From Verrucomicrobiota bacterium (GTDB taxonomy: Bacteria > Verrucomicrobiota > Verrucomicrobiia > Limisphaerales > UBA11320): 64,000 nucleotides of DNA. The stretch spans positions 1-64,000 of the forward strand of contig JACQFQ010000008.1 in the NCBI GenBank assembly GCA_016199985.1. Direction: 5' to 3'. This document shows positions 8,523 through 17,504 of the stretch, one piece after another. The notes under the pieces are model-generated. The model saw only the letters and a list, made by a program, of their open reading frames with translations. It did not search any database and had not been told where the DNA came from. The stretch's first letter is position 1; each line of letters opens with the position of its first letter. The position numbers and the translations under genes are program-made.

Positions 8523-9152
8523 ATGTCAAAGCTTCGATCGCTGGTTCAACAGCTCCGAACGGGCGGGCTGCGCGGCGTGATCTCGCTCCTCCGGTCAAAC
8601 CTTTTCAACGTGGATCGCTGCCTCCGTCTGGAGCTGGACTTGACCGTTTTCGATTTCACGGAACTTCCCCCATGTCCTCCGGACTATCTGTTGCGCCGAT
8701 CCGATCAAGTCGATTTGGAACGCGTCCGGGCCGCCGCGTCGACGCCGCTCCCACAGGACTTTTTTGAGGATCGCATTCATGGGTTGACCGAGGCCTACCT
8801 CGGCTTCCTGTCCGGGGAGTTGGTTCACGTCCTCTGGCTCGCGGTTTCCGGGCAGCCCTCCACCGTTTCGGGGTTCCGTCCCAAGCCCCGCGAGGCCGAG
8901 ATGCGCAACGTGATCACCGTGCGACCGGCTCGCGGCCGCGGCATTCTCACCTATTCGGTCCGGGCGGCGGCTGCCGATATGAAAAGGAAGGGCTTTGAAA
9001 GGGTCTACGCCCACATCGCCGAAAACAATACTCCCTCCCTGAGAGGGTTTCAGAGGGCGGGCTTTGTCCCGACTCAGCGAGTGGTGCTTCGACGTGTATT
9101 GGGATGGGATTGTGTCGAGGAATCGGCCCTGTCCCCCCAAGACACTATCTGA
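8523..9152 (+). CDS. GNAT family N-acetyltransferase-like protein
   Basis: A 209-aa protein with the GNAT signature in its last third: an acetyl-CoA-binding segment PARGRGILTYSVRAAAADM, then a strand with IAENNTPSLRGFQRAGFVP, the common end of the fold. The N-terminal half carries a hydrophobic stretch and acidic patches but no recognised domain. The start MSKLRSLV at 8523 is preferred to one 35 codons upstream, because the extra residues are low quality and run through the intergenic region. Only 3 bases separate its stop from the GTG start of the FemAB-like gene, so the two probably act together, for example in modifying a cell-envelope glycan or amino sugar. Confidence 0.8.
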   Translation: MSKLRSLVQQLRTGGLRGVISLLRSNLFNVDRCLRLELDLTVFDFTELPPCPPDYLLRRSDQVDLERVRAAASTPLPQDFFEDRIHGLTEAYLGFLSGELVHVLWLAVSGQPSTVSGFRPKPREAEMRNVITVRPARGRGILTYSVRAAAADMKRKGFERVYAHIAENNTPSLRGFQRAGFVPTQRVVLRRVLGWDCVEESALSPQDTI

Positions 9153-9155
9153 CGA

Positions 9156-10361
9156 GTGAGCAATCAGAACGGAACAAATTGGGGGTTTCAGGCCTCCACG
9201 GCAGGCCGGGACACGAGCTGGGACGCTTTTCTCGATTCTCAGCCGTACGGGCTTCATCAACAGTCAACGCTTTGGGCTTCGTTCAAGGCGCACAATGGAT
9301 GGCGCCCGATCCGCATCAAGGTCATGGCTCGAGAGAAGATCGTCGGAGGAATCCAGATTCTCGTTCGACGGTTTGGAGTCCTTGGCCGGATCGGGTACGC
9401 GAGCCGTGGCCCGGCGTTATCGGAGAACGATCCTGAACTCTTCCGGCTGTTCATCGACAGAGTCCTGGCGGTGGCTCGCGCCGAAAAACTACGCTATCTC
9501 GCCATCCAGCCGCCCTTTGGGCTTCATGGGTTGACTTCCCCGCTCGCGGCGAGCGGCTTCCATCCCGTCCACTTTCAGGTCGCGCCAACGGCCACGGTTC
9601 TTGTCGATGTGACCCAGAACCCGGAGCGCCTCCTCGCCCAGATGCGCTCGGGCGCGAGACGCGCCATCCGCAAGGCGCTCCAAAGCCCGCTTCAAGTCCG
9701 GCGGGCGACCGAGCAGGATATCCCAACGCTCCAGCGACTCCTGTCCGCGACCGCGGCACGTCAGGGCTTTTCCCCGCCGTCTCCGGCGCTGCTCGAGAAC
9801 ATGTGGAGGAGTTTTTCGAGCGATGGACGATTTGTGGCTTTGTTGGCCGAGCGAGGGGGAGCTCCTGTCGCCTGCGAGTTGGACATTCGTTTCGGCGATG
9901 TTCTTGTGTCCAAGCGATGCGGCTGGTCAGGAGAGTTTGCCAAGGAACATCCCACGGAGCTCCTCGTCTGGCACGGGATGCAGTGGGCACGCGAGAATGG
10001 GATGAAGTTTTACGAGCTGGAGGGAATGCAACCCAGCCTGGCCGACGCGATTTGCCGCCATGAGTCGCTGCCACCCGGGAGCGAGAAATCGGCGCACTGG
10101 TTCAAGCTGGGCTTCGGTGGCTCGGTCATGACCCTGCCTCAGAACCATGGAAGGTTCCTGCTGCCGGGATTGGGCTGGATGCACCAGCTGACCGCCCGAG
10201 CGCTGGCATGGCATGGAGGTCATCGGCTGAGCAGCGAGCCCATGACCGGTTCGCTTCGCGCCTACGTGGACGCGAGTGTTTGCAAAGACGCCCGCCCTGG
10301 CGTCGGCGATCAGCGACGAGAATCAGAGTCGATGGGCCCGGATCCGTCGATCGCGGCCTGA
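9156..10361 (+). CDS. FemAB-like GNAT-fold aminoacyl/acyl transferase
   Basis: A 401-aa protein of the FemAB/BioF2-like class, which uses two GNAT folds to transfer an amino acid or acyl group to a cell-wall or exopolysaccharide precursor. Typical features are the early Trp/Gln segment (QQSTLWASFK), the central SGARRAIRKALQ helix, a strand with ACELDIRFGD, and HPTELLVWHGMQWARENG followed by YELEGM, then a conserved SAHWFKLGFGG near the end. It uses a GTG start 3 bases after the GNAT gene. The C-terminal 40 residues after SLRAYVDAS have no clear fold. The natural acceptor is unknown. Confidence 0.85.
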   Translation: MSNQNGTNWGFQASTAGRDTSWDAFLDSQPYGLHQQSTLWASFKAHNGWRPIRIKVMAREKIVGGIQILVRRFGVLGRIGYASRGPALSENDPELFRLFIDRVLAVARAEKLRYLAIQPPFGLHGLTSPLAASGFHPVHFQVAPTATVLVDVTQNPERLLAQMRSGARRAIRKALQSPLQVRRATEQDIPTLQRLLSATAARQGFSPPSPALLENMWRSFSSDGRFVALLAERGGAPVACELDIRFGDVLVSKRCGWSGEFAKEHPTELLVWHGMQWARENGMKFYELEGMQPSLADAICRHESLPPGSEKSAHWFKLGFGGSVMTLPQNHGRFLLPGLGWMHQLTARALAWHGGHRLSSEPMTGSLRAYVDASVCKDARPGVGDQRRESESMGPDPSIAA

Positions 10362-10425
10362 AGCGACGCGCAGCGGTCTCCCCACTCCAGGCGACTCCTT
10401 TGCGGCGAGTCCTTACAACCAGGGA

Positions 10426-10483
10426 GCCCTGCGTGCCCTCGAACGGGAAGCTATTACTTTCTCCGTCCCAGAGCACGCAGGGC
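10426..10483. repeat. 10-bp perfect inverted repeat between convergent genes
   Basis: GCCCTGCGTG (10426-10435) pairs exactly with CACGCAGGGC (10474-10483), leaving a 38-base loop. It lies in the gap between the FemAB-like gene and the convergent secreted-protein gene, so it may act as a terminator or RNA end structure for either transcript. No T-tract follows the plus-strand hairpin. Confidence 0.45.
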
Positions 10484-10517
10484 CGCCTTTGTCGTTCCAG
10501 CGAGCCGTCGCTCGCCT

Positions 10518-12641
10518 CTACTTCTGATACAGACGGAAGAATCCGGTCCCGTCGCTGAACGGAAGCGCGACATGCTCCATGCCGGACTCGTGAGTTGTGG
10601 ATTGCTGGATGTCGGTCCAGGCGGTCGGCCCGAGACGCGTCGTTCGCTGCGCAACGAGCCCTTGCTGAGCGGCCCAGCGCAGCACGAGGGACTCGCCGGC
10701 TCGATCGAACATCAGCCGGGGCGCCTCGGCCGCTCGCGCGACGTCCGAGAACCGACTCGCGACCCGCACATCGTCGACCTCAATCACGCCAATGCCCGAT
10801 GCCTGTCTGAACGACCAGTTGCTGATGCCGATCGCGGAAGCGTCGTCGGTGGCGTGGACGGACGCCGCGCTCTCGTCCAACGGATCCAGCCAGAGCGCGC
10901 ACTCCGCGGTGCTCACCTCGTAGCGCACCACGACGCGATGGTCCTCTTGAAGCGCGAGCGGGGCGGCGTGGTACACAGGCGATCCCGAGCCGGAGGAGAC
11001 TCCCAGTCGGAATCGTCCGGCTGACGCTCCGCCCGACGCGACGTGCAGTCGGCACCGGAACCCGCTTTTGTCATCGCGGAAGTGCGCGAAGAAGTCTCCC
11101 GCCGTCGAGGGCGGCTGGGTCAGGCGGAAGGTGAGCCCCGTGTAGAACACCACGCCGGAGTCCGACTTCTGCAAACCACAGTTGAGAAGCCGATGACCGT
11201 CCTCCCCGTTGCTTCCCGACAAGACAAGCCTGCCGCCTCGAACCACGAGGTTGGTGGGGTTGGGCGCGTCGGGCGCGTGAAACGACCACGGGCGCGAGGC
11301 GGCGACCAGAGGCCCGTCGGGATAGTCGAAGTCCTCGGACAGCACCAAACCGAGCTGTGGGTAGACTGAGACGACGAGGGCGTTGGTGGCGCGCATTGTT
11401 CCATCGCTCACCACCACTCTGACGAGGCTGAACCCCGAGCGATCCGGCGCCGGAGACAGCCGTAACGTTCGGAGGTCTCCCGAGCCCTCCCAGTGGAAGC
11501 TCGCGGCGGGGAACAGTTGCGTGTTCGCCGCCTCGCCCGTCACGACGAGAGGGTCCGACGAGCTCTCGCGATCGCTGACATGGAACGCGAGAGGCGGGGA
11601 GGCCTCGTTGACCGGAAACGACACGGAGCCGGCGTCGACCCTTGTGATGGAGGGCGCGCCGACAGTGACGTTGAAAGCCGTGCTCGCGGTCTTCTCGCCA
11701 TCACCGATGACGAGGGTGATGCGGGCGGCGCCTTGCCGGCCGGTGATGGGTTGCAGCACGAGTTGACGTAACCGCCCGCTTCCTTTCAACGCGATGCTTT
11801 GCTCCGGTATCACGCTGGGATTTGTGGACTGCGCTTGAATGCGCAGTTTGTCCAGAGGCGTTTCCTTGTCGTCCACCGTGAACCCGATCGGATCGGAGAT
11901 TCTGTCTCCGGGCAGATCCTGATCGGGGATCTGGGAGACGCTCGGAGGGGTGTTTTCACCTCCCGCATCGCTGAAGGTTGTGGCCACGATCATGTCATCC
12001 AGGAGCAGGGTTCCCATGCCATCGCCCGAGGCGAGTGACTGGCGAAGGGCCACCGCCGTGATGCCGGTGGCGGTGGGGTTGTCGGTGGCGTCAACCCGCA
12101 GGTCGGCGTCCGTCTCGGCTTTCGGATTCAGCCAAAGCGTCGATTGTGTGGGCGCCCCCGCGGAGTACCGAACAACGACGCGATAGCTGCGCGTGAGCTC
12201 CAGATCCGAAGCGACATAGACCGGCGCTCCGGCGCCATTCGCAATGCCCATCCTGTAGAACCCATGGGCCACGCCGTTGGTGGTCGTGTAGACACGGGCC
12301 TTGAACGTCGATGCGGCGTCCTTCAAGTGCCAGAAGAAGGTTCCGTTGCCGCTGGGCAGAGCGAGGTAGTTGACGACGCAGCTCATGTAGAGCGGTCCCG
12401 TTTTGTAAGGGCCTCCCGCGAGCGGAGCGCTGACATCCTCGGACTCGGCTTGCGTGAGGTTGAGAACGCCCTGCGAGACGTCGACCTGATTGGGAGTTCC
12501 GCCATGGGTGATCCACGGCGAGCCGGAGTCCTGGGCGATCGGACCGTCGGCGTAGTTGAAGTGATCCGAGAGCAGTGCCTCGGCCGCTGCGTGGGCCGCA
12601 AGGGCGCACACCAGCGCTGAACTAAGACATAACCTTTTCAT
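10518..12641 (-). CDS. Secreted protein: two LamG-like modules around cadherin/Ig-like repeats
   Basis: A 707-aa protein with signal peptide MKRLCLSSALVCALAAHAAA, which fixes the start at 12641. Two similar beta-sandwich modules are present: residues about 22-235 (DHFNYADGPI, ending DDMIVATTFSD) and about 445-640 (EDFDYPDGPL, ending DDVRVASRFSD). Between them lie two Ig/cadherin-like repeats with SQIPDQ, DDKETPLDKL and IGDGEKTAS. The last 60 residues (LRWAAQQGLVAQRTTRL...) end GFFRLYQK and match the C-terminal module of three other secreted proteins here. The role may be glycan binding or surface attachment. It converges on the FemAB-like gene. Confidence 0.85.
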   Translation of the reverse strand: MKRLCLSSALVCALAAHAAAEALLSDHFNYADGPIAQDSGSPWITHGGTPNQVDVSQGVLNLTQAESEDVSAPLAGGPYKTGPLYMSCVVNYLALPSGNGTFFWHLKDAASTFKARVYTTTNGVAHGFYRMGIANGAGAPVYVASDLELTRSYRVVVRYSAGAPTQSTLWLNPKAETDADLRVDATDNPTATGITAVALRQSLASGDGMGTLLLDDMIVATTFSDAGGENTPPSVSQIPDQDLPGDRISDPIGFTVDDKETPLDKLRIQAQSTNPSVIPEQSIALKGSGRLRQLVLQPITGRQGAARITLVIGDGEKTASTAFNVTVGAPSITRVDAGSVSFPVNEASPPLAFHVSDRESSSDPLVVTGEAANTQLFPAASFHWEGSGDLRTLRLSPAPDRSGFSLVRVVVSDGTMRATNALVVSVYPQLGLVLSEDFDYPDGPLVAASRPWSFHAPDAPNPTNLVVRGGRLVLSGSNGEDGHRLLNCGLQKSDSGVVFYTGLTFRLTQPPSTAGDFFAHFRDDKSGFRCRLHVASGGASAGRFRLGVSSGSGSPVYHAAPLALQEDHRVVVRYEVSTAECALWLDPLDESAASVHATDDASAIGISNWSFRQASGIGVIEVDDVRVASRFSDVARAAEAPRLMFDRAGESLVLRWAAQQGLVAQRTTRLGPTAWTDIQQSTTHESGMEHVALPFSDGTGFFRLYQK

Positions 12642-12950
12642 GTTGATACTGTGTTGTGATGTTCGGAAGCGGGACAGACGGGCGCGGACATGCGTCCGCA
12701 GATTCGTCGGGTTCAACCTCCTTTGGTTTCCTTGTTGTCCTTCGTTCCGCGGGCGGAAGACCCGCCTGCATCACGAAGAACGCCGCCGCTATAGCCTCGC
12801 GTTCCAGGAACGGGCAAGCGGAAAATCAAACCACCTCCGCTCGCTTCTCGGGCATTCTCCCTCCCCGCGTCGTCGTCGTGAAGGAAAGCCCCACAGCCCG
12901 ACAGAAAGATCGGTTGCGGAATCGGCGGGCATTCCCTAAAAACGCCGCGA
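12642..12950. other. Divergent intergenic region with no recognised element
   Basis: About 310 bases lie between the secreted protein (minus) and the prenyl synthase (plus) and must hold both promoters. I see no long hairpin, no tRNA and no frame that looks coding. Short plus-strand open frames here are Arg/Ser-rich and have no motif. Confidence 0.5.
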
Positions 12951-13883
12951 ATGCCACACGCATCCCAACCCGCCGCTCGCCTCGGTCGTCGCGTCGAGCC
13001 GTTCGATTTGAACGCCTATGTCGCGCGCGCCTGCCGCGAGGTCGACCGCGCCCTCGACCGCTTTCTCCCCAGCGAAAAAACGAAGCCCGCCACCCTCCAC
13101 AAAGCGATGCGCTATTCGCTCTTTGCGGGCGGCAAGCGGATGCGCCCCGCCCTGGTTCTCGCCGCGGCCGACGCGTGCGGCGGATCCTGGAAGGACGCCC
13201 TGCCGATGGCCTGCGCGGTCGAGTGCATCCACACCTACTCGTTGATCCACGATGACCTGCCCGCGATGGACGACGATGACTTCCGTCGAGGAAAGCCGAC
13301 CAATCACAAGGTGTTTGGGGAAGGCGTGGCGGTGCTCGCTGGCGACGCGCTTCTGACGCAGGCGTTCGAGATTCTGGCGCGGAGCGGAGGCTCGTCGCGA
13401 CACGGACACCGCGATCTCGTCCTTGAGCTCGCGCGCGCCTCCGGATCGCTGCAGCTGATCGCCGGCCAGGTCGCCGACCTTGAGGGAGAGGGAAAGAAGC
13501 TGCCCCTTTCCGAGCTTCGCTACATCCATGAACGGAAGACCTCCGCGCTTCTCTGTGCTTCTGTGAAGCTGGGCGGCATGAGCGCGAACGCGACCAGCGC
13601 TCAGCTGAAGGCGCTGAAAGATTTCGGCTACAACGTCGGTCTCGCGTTCCAGATCATCGACGACATCCTCGACGTCACTCAGACGAGCGAGAAGCTGGGC
13701 AAGACCGCGGGCAAGGACACCGCCGCCCAGAAGCTCACCTATCCTTCCCTGCTCGGATTGGAGAAGAGCCGGCGGGAAGCGGCGCGCCTCACGCGCCGGG
13801 CTTTCGCCGCCCTTCGGTCGTTCCGCGGAAAGGCGGTCGCGCTCGAAGCGCTGGCCGACTATCTCCTGCGGCGAGACCGCTGA
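12951..13883 (+). CDS. ispA: Polyprenyl synthetase (FPP/GGPP synthase)
   Basis: A 310-aa trans-prenyltransferase that condenses IPP with allylic diphosphates to make farnesyl or geranylgeranyl diphosphate in the cytosol. The first Asp-rich motif is DDLPAMD (residues 101-107) within HTYSLIHDDLPAMDDDD, and the second is DDILD (237-241). Substrate-binding GGKRMRP (61-67) is present. The close match to the E. coli IspA pattern around the first motif favours a short-chain product, but chain length is not certain. The next gene on the opposite strand ends close by, with a hairpin between them. Confidence 0.92.
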   Translation: MPHASQPAARLGRRVEPFDLNAYVARACREVDRALDRFLPSEKTKPATLHKAMRYSLFAGGKRMRPALVLAAADACGGSWKDALPMACAVECIHTYSLIHDDLPAMDDDDFRRGKPTNHKVFGEGVAVLAGDALLTQAFEILARSGGSSRHGHRDLVLELARASGSLQLIAGQVADLEGEGKKLPLSELRYIHERKTSALLCASVKLGGMSANATSAQLKALKDFGYNVGLAFQIIDDILDVTQTSEKLGKTAGKDTAAQKLTYPSLLGLEKSRREAARLTRRAFAALRSFRGKAVALEALADYLLRRDR

Positions 13884-13884
13884 T

Positions 13885-13900
13885 CCCCTCGCGAAAGGGG
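13885..13900 (+). terminator. Short GC hairpin after ispA
   Basis: CCCCT (13885-13889) pairs with AGGGG (13896-13900) around a 6-base loop, just after the ispA stop and before the convergent stop of the CoA-binding gene. No T-run follows, so it is only a weak candidate, possibly serving both directions. Confidence 0.35.
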
Positions 13901-13904
13901 CGTC

Positions 13905-14255
13905 CTATCCCAGCGCCGCGATGCTGCATGCCTGGATGACATTCAGGCCGAGGCGCTCCGCTTCGCTCAAGACCGCGTCGGACTCCGATCCCGGATTCAA
14001 CCACAGTTCGTCGCAACCCCGGGCGGCGATGTCGGGGAGCAGGGCCAGCAAGACCGCGGGCTGAAGGTACACGGAGACGCGCTCGGGACGGACAGGGACC
14101 GATTGGATGTTGGGGAACACAGGGAGTCCCTCGATCGTGGATTCTTTCGGATGGACGGGAAAAACCCTGAAGCCGCGCGACTGATAGGCGCGGACGGCCT
14201 GGTTGCCGAACTTGGCGCGGTCGTTGGAGGCTCCGATCACGGCGACAGTTTTCAT
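13905..14255 (-). CDS. CoA-binding (YccU-like) domain protein
   Basis: A 116-aa single-domain CoA-binding protein related to YccU and the N-terminal domain of succinyl-CoA synthetase alpha. The Rossmann start AVIGASNDRAKFGNQA and the later strand VFPVHPKESTIEGLPVFPNI are characteristic, as are DELWLNPGSESDAV and the C-terminal NVIQACSI. The start MKTVAVIG at 14255 is preferred, because the longer frame adds residues without homology. Its in vivo role is unknown in the family at large. Confidence 0.9.
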   Translation of the reverse strand: MKTVAVIGASNDRAKFGNQAVRAYQSRGFRVFPVHPKESTIEGLPVFPNIQSVPVRPERVSVYLQPAVLLALLPDIAARGCDELWLNPGSESDAVLSEAERLGLNVIQACSIAALG

Positions 14256-14319
14256 GCGCGTAATCTGCCGCGCCGCGCCCGTCTTTACAAATCCAGTCGC
14301 GCAACTAGAGTGGCCGCCC

Positions 14320-15003
14320 ATGAGCTCGCACTTCGACGCCTCCGAATTTATTGATGACGACTTGCAGCCGGTGCGGAAGCCGGGCTACGAGTCGGCGCCC
14401 AAGTCCGCGGCCGCGGCCTGGACCGGCGCGGCGCGGGCGTTGTCGCGCGAGGAAGTGGAGGTGAAGGTAGGCGAGATGCAGCAGCGCCTTGCGGAGCTCA
14501 AGGGCGAACAGCAGCGCCTGGAGCGGGAGCGCGCGGCGTTGGAGGAGACGCGTCGGCGCCAGAGCGAGTTCACCACCGGGCGTCAGGAGATGATTCAAAA
14601 CCTGACTCGCTCCGTCGCGATGCTTGAGGAAGGCGAGATCGCGCATCGCCGCGAGGCTGAGCAGCGAGGCCGGGCGCTCGGGGACATGAAGATCGCGCTG
14701 GAGAAGGTCCTCTCGTTGAATTCGGAGGCCTGGGACAAAACGAATTTTGAAGTCGAGCTGACCCGGGCGCTCACCACCGTCGACAACGCCCGCATGGAAT
14801 GGAACTCCGCCCGTGTGAAGTTCGCGGAGCTCAACGGCGACGCCGCGCAATCGGGGCGAAACCCCGAAGGCGCCGGGCCCGCGTCGCCCGCTTCCGGGAT
14901 TCCGCATGGATTCGCCGACCTGTGCCGTCTCGGCTTTGCGATCAACTGGCCCTTGTTTCTGCTCGGATTGCTAATCTTCCTCACGCTCTGGTTTCGACGC
15001 TAA
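14320..15003 (+). CDS. Coiled-coil protein with C-terminal membrane anchor
   Basis: A 227-aa protein with no recognised domain. Residues about 45-110 are a charged coiled coil (VKVGEMQQRLAELKGEQQRL, repeated Glu/Arg heptads). The last 25 residues form one membrane helix (INWPLFLLGLLIFLTLWF) ending in RR, as in tail-anchored proteins. There is no signal peptide. The start MSSHFDASEF at 14320 is preferred because upstream codons overlap the CoA-binding gene. It overlaps the next gene by one base (TAATG), so the two are translated together. The paired design suggests the two anchor a complex to the cytoplasmic membrane. Confidence 0.75.
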   Translation: MSSHFDASEFIDDDLQPVRKPGYESAPKSAAAAWTGAARALSREEVEVKVGEMQQRLAELKGEQQRLERERAALEETRRRQSEFTTGRQEMIQNLTRSVAMLEEGEIAHRREAEQRGRALGDMKIALEKVLSLNSEAWDKTNFEVELTRALTTVDNARMEWNSARVKFAELNGDAAQSGRNPEGAGPASPASGIPHGFADLCRLGFAINWPLFLLGLLIFLTLWFRR

Positions 15004-15536
15004 TGGCGTGGTTCAAACGAAAGCGTGATCCGATTTCCGAGCGGGCGAAGGACCTGACCCAGCAGATCCATGCCTTGGAGCGCCAGATCCATGCGCTGGA
15101 CGCTCAAGCCAGCGAAGCCCCCCCGCTCATCGAGGCCGCTCAACACCCCAGCAGCAGAGCTCCTTTGCGCGTTCCGGCGTCGGGTTCCGCGATGGCGTCC
15201 GAGGCTCGCGTCTCCCCGTCCCCGGGACGCCGCGATCCGCATTTCGAGAAGGTCAGCCAGCAGCGCCTCCACGAGCTGCAGGCTCGTCCGTCGCATTTCA
15301 ATGAGCTGGGCGGTCGCAAATTCGACCTACCCGCGGCTTGGCGGCGGCTGGCGGATCAGCTCCGCGGCCCCGCCGCCACCAACCCCAAGCTCGTCGATCT
15401 TCTCGCCGCCGGCAGTCTCCAGGGCATGCGCCCGCTCCGCTATGAAAAGCGAATCGCTCGCCGGCGTTTTCTCATCTTCCTCATCGGGCTGCTTCTCCTC
15501 CTCTGGGGCCTCTTTGCGGGCCTCGTCCGGGGCTGA
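15003..15536 (+). CDS. Small coiled-coil protein with C-terminal membrane anchor
   Basis: A 177-aa protein of unknown function. Residues about 10-38 form a short coiled coil (QQIHALERQIHALDAQ). A Pro/Ser-rich linker follows, then a compact helical region (FNELGGRKFDLPAAWRRLAD). The end is a single membrane helix (FLIFLIGLLLLLWGLFAGLV). The architecture mirrors the coupled upstream gene: a soluble coiled coil in front and a tail anchor behind. The start codon overlaps the upstream TAA by one base. Nothing in the sequence reveals an enzymatic role. Confidence 0.75.
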   Translation: MAWFKRKRDPISERAKDLTQQIHALERQIHALDAQASEAPPLIEAAQHPSSRAPLRVPASGSAMASEARVSPSPGRRDPHFEKVSQQRLHELQARPSHFNELGGRKFDLPAAWRRLADQLRGPAATNPKLVDLLAAGSLQGMRPLRYEKRIARRRFLIFLIGLLLLLWGLFAGLVRG

Positions 15537-15698
15537 CCGGAGAGCGATCCCGTCTTCCCTCTAACCCGGTCCGCGATGCTTCGGCACGCGATCTGCGATG
15601 TCCCTCGTCGGCTTCCGGACAGCGCGGGAACAACCGAAGTTCTCTCACGCGCACGCCCGGGCCTGAAAGCCGGAGAAAAACCGGCCATTTATCCGAAC

Positions 15699-17339
15699 AT
15701 GCCGACAAAACCACGCATTCTGGCTGGCGTTTTGATGCTCTCAACCGCCCTTCTTGCCGCCGCTCCAACGCGACCCCCACAGGAAAAAGGCGCCGCCTTT
15801 GCGGGCAACCGATACCTCCTGATCGTGGAAAACTCTGCCTCCATGGAGAAGCGTGATGAAGGCCTGCGACAAACGGTTTTTGACGTCGTCAACACGGGTC
15901 TTCGAGGGAGGATGGAAAGCGGCGACACTTTTGGTATCTGGACCTTCAACGTCACGGTGGACAACCGCTTTCCCATGCAAGTGTGGGAGGGCGCGTCGAG
16001 GCTGGATCTGGGCACGCGCGTGAACACGTTTCTTCGCAACCAGGGATACCACAAACGAGGCAGGCTCGACGCGGTCATGATCGACGTGTCCGCGGTGGGC
16101 GAGTCCGTGGGCGAGCTTACCGTTGTGTTGTTCACCGATGGGAATGATCGCATGGAAGGCACGCCGTTCGACCGGGAGATCAACGCGCTCTATCGACAGC
16201 TGAGTTCGCCGGTCGCCAAGCAGAAGCTCCCGCTCCTCACCGGGTTGACGATTCGCGGGGGGCAATATGTGGCTTACTCGGTCGTTGCGGCAGGCGATCC
16301 GCTCACATTGCCTCCACCCCCGGAGCGGCTTCGTCCGAAGCAGAGTCCGGCTTCAAGGAACCCCAGGACGGCGGTCGCGATCGCCACCAACGCGCCGGCG
16401 CGACGCGTGGCGCCGATCATCATGTCGAAGGACGGCAAGGACCCCGAGGCGGACCGGGACCTGGCGTCGAATCCGCCGGACGCTGCTGTTCCCGCTCCCG
16501 TCCCGCAGACTGGCGCCCACCCGACAAGGTCCACTGTGGCGAGCGCTCCACTTGCCTCGACAAATTCTCAGGCCGCGCCCAACAAACAAGCCGCATCGCC
16601 TGCGGAGTCCACGACTCGAGCGGTCGCGTCCAACAACCCCACTCCGGCCCCAAGCCAGACCGGAACGGCCTCGACGAACAAGCCTGCCCCAGCGGCTTCC
16701 ACGGCGGTGGGCGTTTCGGAGGAGACGTCGCCGACGTCGCCGCCACGCTCATCCCTCTTGCCTTCGAGCGCCGCGAAGGCTCCGACTCCACCGCAGCCGT
16801 TAGCTTCGGCGCCTCCCACGGCCGCGGCGCCAGCTTCTCCAAGCCCCGCGGCCAGTAGGCCGGGCGACGCTTTCGCGCAGCCGTCGGCGCCGATCGCGAG
16901 CCTGCGCGGCTTCACTCTGGAACAGCTCACCCAGGCCATGAGCTTCGCGACCGAATCCGCGCAGCGTGGGAATCGAGTTTCCGGACCGGGGTCGTCCGCC
17001 GGCCCCGGCGCGCCACCGCCTGTCTTGACAGATCCGCCCTCCCCGCTTGTGGGAGCGAAGCCGATGCTGCCGACGCCAGCGTCCTCGATCACGGCGCATG
17101 CGCGTGAGAATCGATCGGAGACCTTGGGATCCGTCCATTCTCCAGCCCTGGGCGGCGGCGTTCACCCACGGTCCACCGCCCTTCTGGGCGGGGCTGTGCT
17201 GATGTTTCTGGGCAGCGCGCTGGGGATCTGGGCTTGCTGGAGGCGCGCGAGAAAAAAGTCGGAAGGCAGCTATATCAGCCGCGCCATGCCGCGCGCCGGG
17301 GATGGCGGAACTCCGGCAGGCCGGCGTTCTTCGCGATGA
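15699..17339 (+). CDS. Degenerate vWA-domain protein with Pro/Ala-rich stalk and membrane anchor
   Basis: A 546-aa exported protein. A signal peptide (ILAGVLMLSTALLAAAPTR) precedes a vWA-like domain (about residues 40-200): RYLLIVENSASM, SGDTFGIWTF, and VVLFTDGNDRM. The MIDAS DxSxS appears as ENSAS, with the metal-binding Asp changed to Glu, while the later Asp in FTDG is kept. Residues about 220-480 are low-complexity Ala/Pro/Ser/Thr, a probable extended stalk. Near the C-terminus is one membrane helix (LLGGAVLMFLGSALGIWACW) followed by basic residues. The product is probably anchored in the inner membrane with the vWA domain outside. The start at 15699 is chosen by the signal peptide. Confidence 0.75.
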   Translation: MPTKPRILAGVLMLSTALLAAAPTRPPQEKGAAFAGNRYLLIVENSASMEKRDEGLRQTVFDVVNTGLRGRMESGDTFGIWTFNVTVDNRFPMQVWEGASRLDLGTRVNTFLRNQGYHKRGRLDAVMIDVSAVGESVGELTVVLFTDGNDRMEGTPFDREINALYRQLSSPVAKQKLPLLTGLTIRGGQYVAYSVVAAGDPLTLPPPPERLRPKQSPASRNPRTAVAIATNAPARRVAPIIMSKDGKDPEADRDLASNPPDAAVPAPVPQTGAHPTRSTVASAPLASTNSQAAPNKQAASPAESTTRAVASNNPTPAPSQTGTASTNKPAPAASTAVGVSEETSPTSPPRSSLLPSSAAKAPTPPQPLASAPPTAAAPASPSPAASRPGDAFAQPSAPIASLRGFTLEQLTQAMSFATESAQRGNRVSGPGSSAGPGAPPPVLTDPPSPLVGAKPMLPTPASSITAHARENRSETLGSVHSPALGGGVHPRSTALLGGAVLMFLGSALGIWACWRRARKKSEGSYISRAMPRAGDGGTPAGRRSSR

Positions 17340-17376
17340 ATCGCCGCCCAGGGACTGATATCCGCGCCCTTCTGGC

Positions 17377-17408
<32 letters not shown>

Positions 17409-17487
17409 CGCGCCGGCACAACCTGGACTTGCGCATTCTCAAAGCGTGCATTAGGTTTTGGCCGCATTGTTTACCCGCACTCACAAA

Positions 17488-17504
17488 ACGTGAACGCTTC
17501 ACGT
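17488..17504 (+). promoter_or_regulatory. Hairpin spanning the hsp20 start codon (possible RNA thermometer or operator)
   Basis: ACGTGAA (17488-17494) and TTCACGT (17498-17504) form a perfect 7-bp inverted repeat with a CGC loop. The GTG start codon (17490-17492) lies inside the left arm. In RNA this would hide the initiation codon of a small heat shock gene; as DNA it is also a good palindromic protein site. Which of the two applies cannot be told from sequence. Confidence 0.35.
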
